NCBI GenBank assembly: GCA_036346205.1
Contig: JARFJB010000967.1
Location: 1,995,001 to 2,059,000 of the forward strand
DNA: 64,000 bases
Origin: Vesta saturnalis
Taxonomy: Eukaryota; Arthropoda; Insecta; Coleoptera; Lampyridae
Direction of reading: 5' to 3'
The notes under the pieces: generated by a model
The model's database searches: none
What the model was told of the DNA's origin: nothing
What the model saw: only the letters and a program-made list of their open reading frames with translations
Part shown: positions 53,040-64,000 of the stretch, one piece after another
Layout of the letters: the number at the start of each line of letters is the position of its first letter
Numbering within the stretch: the stretch's first letter is position 1
Program-made: the position numbers and the translations under genes

Positions 53040-53980
53040 GAGCAAGACCCATCCTCTAAAATAGGCGCGAGTCTAGGAACGCGTAATCAGTCCTCAAAAA
53101 ACGGTCAATGCAATGAAAAGGAGGTTTTATCCCGGTTCTTGCTGATCAAAAGAACAGACCCCGATGATTTTGTTCAAATTAGTCCATACGTTAATGCAAG
53201 AGGTATATTTGGGTTTTTAGGCAAATTGAAAAATGTACAAAAAGCTAAGGAAGGTTTATTAATTGCACAGCCCAAAGCGGTAATATAAATTTTTTTATTG
53301 ATCACGAAGTAGAGGTTACACCTCATCCAGGTGTAAACAATAGCAAGGGAGTGATATTCTGCTAAGATTTACTAAACTGCACAATGGAAGAAATTCTGGA
53401 AGGCCTATTAGAACAAGGAGTCATCTTTGTAAGGCGCATAAAGAGTAAAAAGGATGGAATAATTTCAGATAGTCCTCTTCACATATTAACGTTCAGTACA
53501 CCTATACTTCCAAAAATATAATCTCAGCTATTCATAGCTTAGAAGTCAAACCATATATTCCGTCGCCTGTAAGATGCTTTAAGTGTTAAAATTGGGGCAT
53601 GTATCGCAACGATGCAAAGCCGAAGGAAGCATCTGTGTATGCGAAGTATATTACATGAAGGTCGCCCTTGTGCCCAACCTATAAAATGTGTAAATTGAGG
53701 AGTAAATCACTCTGCGAGATCGAAACAATGTCCCAAGTACTTATAAGAAGGCGCAATACAGAAATTTAAAGTAACAGAAGGAATCAGCTATTCTGAAGCT
53801 AGGAAAATGTATCTGTCATTACTCCTAAACTTAATTTATCCTATGCCAAAGCAGTGGAAAGCAAATCCACATACTTATAGGAGACTTTAGAAACCTTATT
53901 ACCGAAGTTAACGGAAACAATAACCAGCACGGTTAATAAAACCGTCGAGGCAGCTTTAATGCAATATAAATCATGTGATA
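53040..53980 (+). pseudogene. LINE ORF1 (gag-like) relic
   Basis: Near 53,560-53,740 there is a series of CCHC knuckles in broken frames: PVRCFKC with NWGHVSQRCK, then ICVCE, HEGRPCAQPIKCVNCG and VNHSARSKQCPKY. Text before it (TDPDDFVQISPYVNARGIFG) fits the gag N-terminal part. A poly-C tract (cccccccccc) lies at about 53,987. Confidence 0.7.
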
Positions 53981-54429
53981 ACATGCCCCCCCCCCCCACG
54001 GTTCTAGTCAAGCAATGTGGCTAGACGAGGACAAAAGTGAAAAACGGAAAAGAACTGTAGAAAGAGATTCTGCATCGTCAGAACGCGATACAGATTCTAA
54101 CATAATAAAAAAGAATGTGGGTCGGCCACTAGGCCGGAAGATTAAAGGCAGATTTTCAAGCGGCGAATCCTTGGAGAAGGAGACGGATAAACTATCTGTA
54201 GTCATTAGATAAGGTAGTCTAGGATAGATTATGTGATATTTTTGCTATGATAATTTTACTGTGATATTTTACTGTGATATTTATACTGTGATACTTTGCT
54301 GTTACTTATTTCGTTTATATTTATTTTCTCGTTTGTTTGCGCTTTATCAATTGTTAATTTGTTATCTACTTTTACTTTTTTGTTTTATTATGTGTTACCG
54401 TGATCTATTTTATTTATTCTAACCAATCA

Positions 54430-57370
54430 TGGATAAAGTCCTTCAATGGAACTGTAACGGATGTCGTAATAGTTGAGGAGAGTTAAGGATAATAACAAAA
54501 AAGTACCTTCCTTTACTTATCTGTTTACAAGAAACACATTTCCAAAGCACTGACAACTTTAATCTACCCCAGTATAACTGTCTACGACGAGACATGTCAC
54601 GTAATCTACATGCAAAAGGCGGTGTAGCTATTTTCCTACATCAAGAGTATGCTCATCAAGAATTACAACTAAATACACGATTACAAGCAGTAGCAACTTT
54701 AGTGACATACCCTATAAAACTATCAATATGTAATATCGATCTACCAGACGAGCAATGGCAACAACAAGATCTTGAGGATATAATCGAAAAACTTTCAAAA
54801 CTTTTTATGACAGTAGGAGATTTCAACTCACATAATCTACGGTGGGGTTCGGTAAAGTGTGACAAACGAGGGAAATTCTAGAGGAAGTCGTTGATAGTAA
54901 GGAAATTGTTCTCCTCAATGATGGCAGACCGACGTTTTTTAACGCTAGGTCCAATTCGTTCACAGCCATAGACCTGGCCCTTGAGCTCACTTCTTATGGG
55001 ACATAGTAGACGACTTACATAGAAGTGATCACTTCCCAATCCTAGTCAAAGTCCTGAACTCAAAGCCACCTACACCATCAGCTGAGAAATGGTGCCTCAA
55101 AAATCTAAATGGGAAGGGTTCTTATCTCCTTTAAACCGAAACGAGGATATTAATGTCATAACCCAGCATTTTAATAAATCGATTATCCGAGCTGCCGAAA
55201 CCACAGTACCTAAATAAAAAGGTCAAGCGAACAGAATACCCTTTCCTTGGTGGAACCCCAAAATTGCTGAAGCCATGCGAGAACGCAAAAAAAGCCTTAA
55301 GAAGTTTTCCCAAAATCCAACAATGGACAATTTACTAGAATTCAAACGGCTGAGACCTTTCGCTAGACTTCAAATACGGAAATCCCAAAAGCGTTAATGG
55401 CAACAATATGTTAGCGACATAGGCACTAATACCACGGCAACGGAAATGTGAAACATAATTCGAGCTATTACAGGAAAAAGCAAGAGCTTTACGAGGCCAA
55501 GATTGCTATTGAATGGGGTAATAATTAGCGATAATTTGCGAGTAACAGAAACGTTCGCAGGTTATTACAAAGGGGTACAAATCAGTACAGAACATTACGA
55601 GAGGAACCTCAGGGCCAACGAGGATCAAATAATTCTGAACAACCTTATAATGTCTCCATCTCCATGGAAGAACAAAAAGCGGAAATAAAACTACTGAAGA
55701 ACACAGCGGGGGGAATTGGTAATATTCGAAACCGCATGTTAAAGGACTTGTCCCAAAAATAACTAGAAGACTTGTTGCACATATTTAATAAGGTATGGCA
55801 TGAGGGATGCTATCCACCGCTATGGAAAATGGCAGTAATAATTCCCATATTTAAACCAAGAAAAAATTCTTTAAACGTAGAAAGCTACAGATCCGTCTCT
55901 CTAACTTTCTGAGTAGGAAAGATACTAGAACGAATTGTTAACAGAAGACTGCTGAAAGTCATTTCAGAAAACAATTTCATTAATGAGTATCAGACTCGGT
56001 TCCGTAAAGGGCATTCCGCAAATGACAACCTAGTACGTATTATCAATCAAATTCAAGAAAGCTTCCTAGAGAACAAACATACTACGGCAGTATTCTTCGA
56101 TATAGAGAAAGCGTTTGACACGGTACGGAGGTACGCCGTAATATCAAAGGTGTACGAGTGGGGAATTGCAGGAATTATGGGAAAGTTAATTCAATCCTTT
56201 CTTGATGACAGGTACTTTAAAGTAAGAATCGGAAATGCACTGTCAACTGCACACCAATTATAAAACGGTATCCTTCAGGGATCGCCTATTAGTGTAACAC
56301 TATTCAGTATTGATATAAATGGTATCACTAGCACACTGGATAGCTTTATTGGTTGATGTGTATACGTTGATGATGCAGCAATATATCTCTATTATATTAG
56401 GTACGCCATCGAATGCAATCTTAGAAAGAGCAGTTGATGCTAAACAACAATAACCGAATTTCGACTAGCAAAACAGTGTGCATGCACTTTTGTACGATAA
56501 GAACGCCACATCATGAACCTAAGTTATTTCTAAATGGGCAACAAATAAAAAATATCCAACAATGCAAATTTCTCCGCAATCTTTACTGTGGACAAACCAT
56601 GTTGAGGAACTAGTTACAAAGGCAAAGAAAATACCTTGCAAACATGAGATGGAGAGGGGATAGAGAAGCTCTCGCTTGTAAATCACGATTACGCAAGCTT
56701 AATGATATTCAAAATATCAGCTTAAGATATACCATAGGTGCTTATCAAATAAGCCCCGCAAGTAGTACTTACGCGGAGTCGGGAGTGCTTAATTTAAAAT
56801 ATAGACGGCTGTGGCTTCTGTTAAAATATGTATCTAAGGTTTTTTCCAACGAGGGACATATCATTCACCCATTATTAAGAAAAGAAGGTGAAGGTACAAA
56901 ATCAAACGTACCAATTTAAGACACAATATCTAAATCCATGTTTAAGATTAAATATCGAAGACAAAAATGGCCTGAAAGATATATAATACATTAATAATAA
57001 AATATGGTAGAGAAATAGCAAGAGAAGTGGGAATCAGAAAATAGGGCAACACCTGACAACATTAACCAGCAGAAAGCGATATTTCCCAATGACTAGACGG
57101 CATAGCATACTGTTAACAACTTTGAGGATAGGGCATACAAAAGTAACATATTCTCATATACTATCAGGTCAAACTAAACAATTATGCTAGAACTGCTCAA
57201 TCCCAATCACAATAAAGCATATCCTTGATGAATGTCCAAGGTCACAAGCAATAAAACAAACATGCGGCTATACGTTTACTCTAGACAATGCTTTACAAAT
57301 AAACAAAACAACTCTAAAACAAGTATTTTCGTTACTGCAACTAACTAATAACTATTCAAAAATATAGAAA
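54430..57370 (+). pseudogene. LINE ORF2 relic: endonuclease and reverse transcriptase
   Basis: Endonuclease: MDKVLQWNCNGCRNS (54,429), LLICLQETHFQS, GDFNSHNLRWGS (about 54,816). Reverse transcriptase: WWNPKIAEAMRERKKSL (55,249), YPPLWKMAVIIPIFKP (55,812), GKILERIVNRRLLK, TAVFFDIEKAFDTVRR (about 56,087), GILQGSPISVTLFSIDI, YVDDAAIYL with the catalytic Asp pair (about 56,363). The tail has CSIPITIKHILDECPRS (57,205), the Cys-His segment found at the end of such proteins. Stops and frameshifts are too many for function. Confidence 0.82.
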
Positions 57371-57445
57371 TACAGTATGATATGCTGTGGTTAATAACCT
57401 TAACGGTTGACACCACGTAAAAAGAAAATAATAATAATAATAAAT

Positions 57446-57929
57446 GTCTTTATTCAAAAGTGTAAGTACGAATTCAAACCGCAAGGGGTAGTTCAGTAAC
57501 ATTGACAATCGTGTCAATTTTCTGCTCTGCACTTAACCCTTGACGTAATACAAATTATGCAAATATAGATATATCACATGTCGCAAGGTAAACAAATTCA
57601 TTTACTTTTTCCTTAATTAGATTATTTTGAGGAACAAAAATTAATTTAAACGTTGTTTGTCAAGCAAATAACAAAATAACTTGTTTTCTGAAAAGAGGAA
57701 TTGAATTATAGAGATTGGCAACATAAAATGAAAAGCTCCGTTCAAATAAGGAGGTGCGGTGTACAGGTGGAGTAATAAGTCCTATAAATCATAAATTTAA
57801 ATTGTGCACACTTGTTCGAAATGTAATTTTTTTAAATAAACACGGTGGAATTTTAAAGAGATTAAAGAAATATGCAGTATGTATAAAAGCCTTTAATTTT
57901 AAACTTTTTTATTTATGAATATTTATATA
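57446..57929. other. Anonymous AT-rich DNA
   Basis: No gene recognised between the LINE tail and the dispersed repeat. Confidence 0.5.
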
Positions 57930-58740
57930 CGATTTTATTCCCGTTATGGGTTATTGCAGTCGCTTATATACGTACTACCGAACTAAATTTTCACAAACAA
58001 AATCAAACATTGACCAATCTAAGGTGCCTTCAAAAACGCGCGCGCGGCCGCCTTAACTCAAGCTCTTACCGAACGATTCTCCCTCACACCCTTACTTTAT
58101 ACTTTACTCCGAAAAAACCATTAATTACAATTACATTCACTTTGTACATTATCCAGACGTAACTCAACTCTTTGTGAAAACTTCGCATGTGGGAGATCTC
58201 CATTTCCCCACAATTTAACCAACTCCAGCATATTCTAACAACTTCATTCTTGGACACGCACTCAATTTTCCATTATTGCACAACGTTACAATATTTACAC
58301 AAACAATAATATCCATACATATTCCTTACTACATGTTAATGCTATATCAATATATCATAATCTTACTCACTCATTCGTCTACATCCATTTCTTTAATCCG
58401 AATTCTTTAATACACAGCAATAAAAGACCAGTGGCAAACTGGTAGTTTACCAGTGCCGTCCCAGTAAAAATTGTCACAAAACATTATTTCTCAACCAAAT
58501 TTAATGCTTTCAACATTAAAAACTTTCTATAATATTCAAATATTCTTTTATATGACATCTTGTGCTTTATTAAATTCCAAGGGCGTATCATTTACACCAA
58601 CTTACATTCTGTATACACAAAAAAAATGTTTTTTTTTGTGCAAACTCACTTCATTTACACTCAAAATACGTTCCATACGTTATCAAAGTACTGCATATAC
58701 ACGATGCGTCAAAATAACTTTACAATTTTCCGAACACTCC
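57930..58740 (-). repeat. Dispersed repeat, copy 2 (inverted relative to 17.2-18.15 kb)
   Basis: Reverse complement of copy 1 with gaps. Landmarks are the alternating-CG tract aaaacgcgcgcgcgg (58,034), ccattaattacaatta (58,118), gtacattatccagac (58,145) and ccatacgttatcaaagtactgcat (58,672). Confidence 0.7.
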
Positions 58741-61700
58741 ACGTAGGCTTAGAATGAGTGCAAGTTCATATTTAATGAGAAAGAAAACTTCACAATCAGT
58801 GTCCTCTTTACGGAAGTATATCCACAAAATTATGCTTTTGCGTTCTCTTGAAGATATAATTTATCCTATGAGTGTAAATAGTTTTATTTTTCAACAGTAC
58901 TCCGGATTTAGCATAGCGGTAGTGTAGGCGTTAAGCGTACTCAATTATTTAAATGATCATAGTAGAAAGACTAAGATCCCTATACTAATTATTGAAAAAA
59001 TCATTACGTCGGTAGTCATAAAGGAGAAATGTATTTAACAGAAAATTTTGAATTAATAAAAGTTCAAACGCTTGCATTCTACTTTCCGCCATTTCTCTTA
59101 TAATAGGATAACGAAAATACCTCACATTTTTCTAAACTTACTTGGAAAATATTTGCGTCATGTTTTTTACGAAGATTAAATTAGATATTTTACGCGAATA
59201 CTTCGTTAGCAGTCTTATAGCGTAAAATACAACCGTGCATTTACATTTTTATTCATTAAAGCTGGCCGGATTACATTTGCAAGAGAAATCTGAGCACAAT
59301 CTGACTTTATCTCTTAATTTGGATTGTAGAGAACACCGTTATACATGATTATTATTCTTATGCAAATCTTGTGAAAATATCTTGGATTATATGCATTTAT
59401 ACTTCAGCTAAAGCTACTTTTGCTAGAATCACATATCACACATATATTACATTTTACCATATTTTACTGCGTTTCCCATTGATATAACACTTAATTCCAT
59501 AGGGGTATAACAGCACTTTAATTTTGCACACTAGGTTTTAAACAAGTGCTCTACATCAACGATAATCTGTTAACCGCATCAAGTAAATAATATTCCTAAT
59601 TAGTCATAATTTATTAGGTGCATGCTTTTGGATATCATAGTATCAACATTGATTAGTCGCGCAATTGGTATTTCAGTAGTTAAATTGCAAACTAAACAAT
59701 ATTCTGATACGTTACTGATCTTCTCCAAAGTGTAGATGACAATCTCAAAATGCTATAAATTGGGGTAGGAATAATGTACATAACATAATATCTTATGATA
59801 CCCCTTCTCTTAATGTACGTAGAATTAATAACAATTATTATTTTGGTCTATTTGTGTTAGCCAAAGATGGCCTTTCTGACATTTATTTAATAACTTACTA
59901 CAATTTTAAAATTGAGTTAGTATAAGAGGAAATGAATCTTTTTAAAAGAGTTTAGAATAACATAAATATCACGCCAAGTTAATTCGTGAAGAACATATAA
60001 GTATTTTCCGCTAGACAAACTATGTGAATTATGGCACATAAAATATAAAATAGTTCTATTTTATTTTTAATCCTTTTTTATAGTTTATAAATTGCTCGTA
60101 GTGTTGAATCATAGAAATTATGCATAAATAATAAAATCTCCATAAATCTTATGTTCATTAGAAATTTAAATAGAATCATGCTTTGCTTATAGTCTAGTAA
60201 GGATTTGTCAAATGAACAAAATTCTCTCCTTTTGTGAATTTACTCTTCTTCCTACGTTAGTAAGCTTAAAAATTTAATTTCATGTTAAATATTTTATTTC
60301 ACTTTAATTGATGCGACGTAGTGTAGTTGGGTTATTAAAGTTTTGGATTTAAAATTGCTAATGTGACAATGCAACAAATAAAACTTGCATGAATCTCCAG
60401 TTTAATAAAAGTTTATTACGTGATTCACGAACAAAGTTCATATATTGATTTTGGCTTTATTATTGTGTATATAATTAACTAAATGTACAATTTATGTTAA
60501 TTAAATGTTATTTTTAAAATTTAATTCTTAAATTAAAACGTCAACTCAAGTGAGATTATACAGTTACAAGCTTACATGTGTTAAAAATAGTACTGTAAAC
60601 ATTTATTTTAATTCTCGCATTTAAAATTCGCATAATAAATAAAGCTTACATAATTTTATACAATTTTAAACACATATCCGGTGTAGAAGTAGAGGGTAAA
60701 CTCTATGCAATTATTAAGAGCCTCGTACTCTGAAATATTAAGGAGTAGTATACTATAGTGGTTGTCAGGTGTTAGTTACGAAAAGATACTGTGGCACCCA
60801 ACATTACATACCAGGTAAAATAATGACTTGGAACAGTGAGAGACAAGTTTAAATCTTGTTTACTGACTTCCTACACCTTATATACACAGTGTCGAACATA
60901 AGCTGCACAGTTTCGTATTGATCTTATTGACATTTCAAAAAAGATTTTCCAATACAACAACCAATTTCCCCGCACTTGGCAGATGATGGACGTCAATTCA
61001 AAGATATAAAAATCGTACTTGAATAAATGTATTTATTTAAATCACTTAATTTTGTGGACTGTATAATAATAATAGTGAGTACAATTTACAACTTAAAAGT
61101 GGTACATTTAAAAAAAAGAGGGGAAGGGTGGTACCTACAAACATTCATAAGTACAATAACGAACATGCACGCCCCTTGAAAGGTTTACGCTTTCAATAAA
61201 TAAAATAATGTAAAAACTAAATAAAACAATTTTTTTTCACATTGTTTTTAATTATATAAAATAAAGTAACACAAACATAGTTTACAAATATTTGAAGTTT
61301 TGGATTAGGTCAAAATAGGGCGTCTTCTTATAAGGACGATGTGGGTTATATACTACGTTTAGAATAAGATGCGGTTGCAAAACACACTTTACTTTATTCT
61401 AAAAATCAGAGAACATAAAACAGTGAAACTATTTGTTTGTATAAATGAGAATAACAGCAAATTCAAGCAAGTAATCACGATGTAAATGCCATACACACTC
61501 ATTCAAACACCAAAACGCAATAACAAATTGGAGACGTCTGTTCTGTTAGGTACGCCAACTACAACAGTTGAAAGCAAGTAATTGCTGCATTTAAATATTG
61601 CGGAAATGTTTGGGGAGGAGCTTAACTGTTTCTATTCGGTAAACGGAGTATAGTTATTTCCGATTGGTAAAAGACACAACGTTGTAACTACTCTATTAAC

Positions 61701-61765
61701 TAACCCACTCGCAGTTTTCACTGTCACTACTCTAGTCACGTTGTGCGACGTGGGTGAAGCATCAC

Positions 61766-61768
<3 letters not shown>
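58741..61768. other. About 3 kb of anonymous AT-rich DNA
   Basis: I searched for open frames, TIRs, tRNA-like hairpins and known motifs and found nothing that I can support. Confidence 0.5.

Positions 61769-61829
<61 letters not shown>
61769..61829. repeat. (TA)n microsatellite bordering the left Penelope arm
   Basis: Sixty-one bases of TA directly against the 3' end of the left arm of the palindrome. Confidence 0.97.
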
Positions 61830-61832
<3 letters not shown>

Positions 61833-61993
61833 AATAAGACAACTTTTCTTTAAAACTTGTGTAAATAAACGTAAAAATCAATTCAACGTTTCGGGAACGT
61901 CCTTTGTTCCCTTTGTGAAGAATTTATTTGACAATTACAGAAATTGAAATAAGGTAACTATTTTTAACAAGTACAAAATGTGAAACAAGGTAA

Positions 61994-62420
61994 CTAATTT
62001 AATTTTAATCTGGACGAGTGTGTTTGACTTCGGGTGGTTGGTCTAGTATGTGATGTAGAAGGTGCAGAAGTGGGGACGCCAGGACTAGTTGAAGCATAAG
62101 TGTTTGAAATTTCTGGAAGATTTGGAGTTGGTTGAAATGTAGAATCAACTTGTTTAATGATATTCTTCCAAATTTGTGGCATTCTAGAAGTGTCATCTCG
62201 TTTATTGAGGGCGTTTGGTCTTCTTTCAATTTCAACTGCTTCTCTAATAATTCTTGCTTGTAAGGTATATAGAGGTGCAATTAAACGGATATTGTTGGTA
62301 TTAATTTGGTGCCCTGTATCTAAATGATGTGTAGCTAAAGACGATGAAGGATTGTGCTGTTTAATTGCTAGTTGGTGTTCATCGGCTCTCGCATATAATA
62401 TTCTGTTAGTTTGTCCTATA
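61994..62420 (-). pseudogene. Penelope-like protein C-terminus, left arm
   Basis: On the minus strand: IGQTNRILYARADEHQLAI, the GIY-YIG endonuclease start of Penelope proteins, then SSSLATHHLDTGHQINTNN and EAVEIERRPIALNKRDD, then with a phase change MPQIWKNIIKQVDSTFQP and a Pro/Thr/Ser-rich tail. The reverse transcriptase part is missing. Confidence 0.75.
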
Positions 62421-62424
62421 TAAG

Positions 62425-62767
62425 TTCATCGTCTTTAGCTACACATCATTTAGATACAGGGCACCAAATTAATACCAACAATATCCGTTTAATTGCACCT
62501 CTATATACCTTACAAGCAAGAATTATTAGAGAAGCAGTTGAAATTGAAAGAAGACCAATCGCCCTCAATAAACGAGATGACACTTCTAGAATGCCACAAA
62601 TTTGGAAGAATATCATTAAACAAGTTGATTCTACATTTCAACCAACTCCAAATCTTCCAGAAATTTCAAACACTTATGCTTCAACTATTCCTGGCGTCCC
62701 CACTTCTGCACCTTCTACATCACATACTAGACCAACCACCGAAGTCAAACACACTCGTCCAGATTAA
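62425..62767 (+). pseudogene. Penelope-like protein C-terminus, right arm
   Basis: The same protein end as the left arm, open from SSSLATHH to the stop at 62,767 without a phase change. It starts later, inside the GIY-YIG domain, so the catalytic N-terminal part of that domain is absent. The last residues differ from the left arm. Confidence 0.75.
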
Positions 62768-62969
62768 AATTAAATTAGTTACCTTGTTTCACATTTTGTA
62801 CTTATTAAAAATAGTTACCTTATTTCAATTTCTGTAATTGTCAAATAAATTCTTGACAAAGGAACAAAGGACGTTCACGAAACGTTGAATTGATTTTTAC
62901 GTTTATTTACACAAGTTTTAAAGAAAAGTTGTCTTATTTAAACATGAATACTTGTGGAAATCTAAATAG

Positions 62970-62971
<2 letters not shown>

Positions 62972-63012
<41 letters not shown>
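62972..63012. repeat. (AT)n microsatellite between Penelope and a mariner fragment
   Basis: Forty-one bases of AT repeats, starting 27 bases after the end of the palindrome and running directly into mariner coding text. Confidence 0.95.
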
Positions 63013-63016
<4 letters not shown>

Positions 63017-63330
63017 CTCCAAGATCTCCGGACATCGCCCCTGTGATTTTTCTTGTGAGGATACATCAAACATAAAGTGTATACACCACCAGAAAGCATA
63101 CCTGAGATCGCAACAACGGATTACCAGAGCCATCGAAAGTATGGCAAAAGCTTGATTACACGCTTAACATCTGTCGTATCACAAGGGTTTCCCATATAGA
63201 ACATTTCCAATTCTTGGCATCTAGGATGAAACTTCTTGAGTTTTTCTAGAAATGTAACAATTTTATTTTTTGTATGATAAATAAAACTAGATTTATGTAC
63301 ACTTAAAATCATGAACATCATTTGTAATAA
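63013..63330 (+). pseudogene. Mariner-like transposase C-terminal fragment
   Basis: Starts WPPRSPDIAP (third catalytic Asp region) directly at the microsatellite, then YIKHKVYTPPESIPEIA-like text in a second phase and a non-coding tail ending in ccctgtatat (about 63,331), the usual end of such elements. The 5' part is absent. Confidence 0.7.
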
Positions 63331-63334
63331 CCCT

Positions 63335-64000
<666 letters not shown>

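Larger units (their letters stand above)
52981..57445 (+). mobile_element. Decayed, near full-length Jockey-type LINE, about 4.5 kb
   Basis: It carries a gag-like ORF1 with zinc knuckles, then an AP endonuclease, reverse transcriptase and a C-terminal Cys-His segment, and ends in an (AAT)n-like tail at 57,428-57,445. A similar aataataataat tract lies at 52,979-52,996. The element reads on the plus strand and is full of stops. Order and size match the Jockey superfamily. Confidence 0.8.
61830..62945. mobile_element. Penelope-like 3' ends arranged as a palindrome
   Basis: 61,830-62,348 and 62,425-62,945 are inverted copies with very few differences; 76 unique bases lie between them. Both arms carry the C-terminal end of a Penelope-like protein and the same 3' untranslated part, followed by a TA tract outside. 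The left arm reaches further 5' (into the GIY-YIG start), so these are two copies with different 5' truncations, head to head. Inverted partial copies are a known habit of Penelope-like elements. Confidence 0.8.

Noticed and set aside
58741..61768. Possible RNA genes in the anonymous 3-kb stretch
   Set aside because: No tRNA box A/box B pair, cloverleaf or snRNA-like sequence could be supported by reading.

Overview
The window is an AT-rich stretch of animal, almost certainly insect, nuclear DNA, built mainly from nested and decayed transposable elements. I recognise no clear single-copy host gene, no RNA gene and no prokaryotic signature. The arthropod assignment rests on the element mix (Tc1/mariner, piggyBac, Harbinger with a MADF-type protein, an insect-type Crypton, Jockey-like LINEs, Penelope, a Maverick/Polinton), a 57-bp GT-AG intron and a TATA box with a TCAGT initiator. 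I cannot name the species.

Left part (1-21,008): a TTGTGC-type hexamer satellite (1-690); a mariner-like element with terminal inverted repeats (TIRs) of several hundred bp (about 1550-3160); a DNA transposon of unidentified superfamily with short TIRs and subterminal repeats (3393-6510); a second mariner-like relic (about 7456-8664, minus); a Crypton tyrosine recombinase gene on the minus strand with an intron, one stop and one frameshift (8804-9968); then mostly anonymous DNA, one transposase-derived fragment (14.7-15.6 kb), and one copy of a dispersed repeat (about 17.2-18.15 kb) whose inverted partner lies at about 57.9-58.7 kb.

Centre (about 21,009-50,757): a four-layer nest. The outer layer appears to be one Harbinger element, with related ends at 21,009 and 50,757, a MADF-domain gene on the plus strand and remains of its transposase on the minus strand. 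An IS5/ISL2EU-like transposon (21,642-44,246) split the MADF gene. Its own transposase was split by a 16,371-bp Maverick/Polinton (24,063-40,433) with a perfect 6-bp CAAGAT target duplication, and its right TIR was split by a 2.0-kb mariner relic (42,091-44,096). A mariner fragment, a LINE fragment and a piggyBac element also sit inside the Harbinger.

The Polinton is the most information-rich object. It has 1.8-kb TIRs and a virus-like gene set: protein-primed DNA polymerase B, retrovirus-type integrase with chromodomain, A32-like packaging ATPase, double-jelly-roll major capsid protein, penton-like minor capsid protein, adenain-type cysteine protease, a phospholipase A2-domain virion protein, a fibre-like repeat protein and three less well understood proteins. 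The polymerase, major capsid, protease and one conserved protein are interrupted; the others are open. The polymerase and one unknown gene read rightward; all the others read leftward, so the two arms converge near 30.6 kb.

Right part (50,758-64,000): a degenerate minisatellite (51.5-52.3 kb), a decayed Jockey-type LINE with gag and endonuclease/reverse transcriptase (about 52,981-57,445), the inverted partner of the dispersed repeat, about 3 kb of anonymous DNA, two 3' pieces of a Penelope-like retroelement arranged as a palindrome (61,830-62,945), a small mariner fragment, TA microsatellites and a possible retroelement primer-binding site at the right edge.
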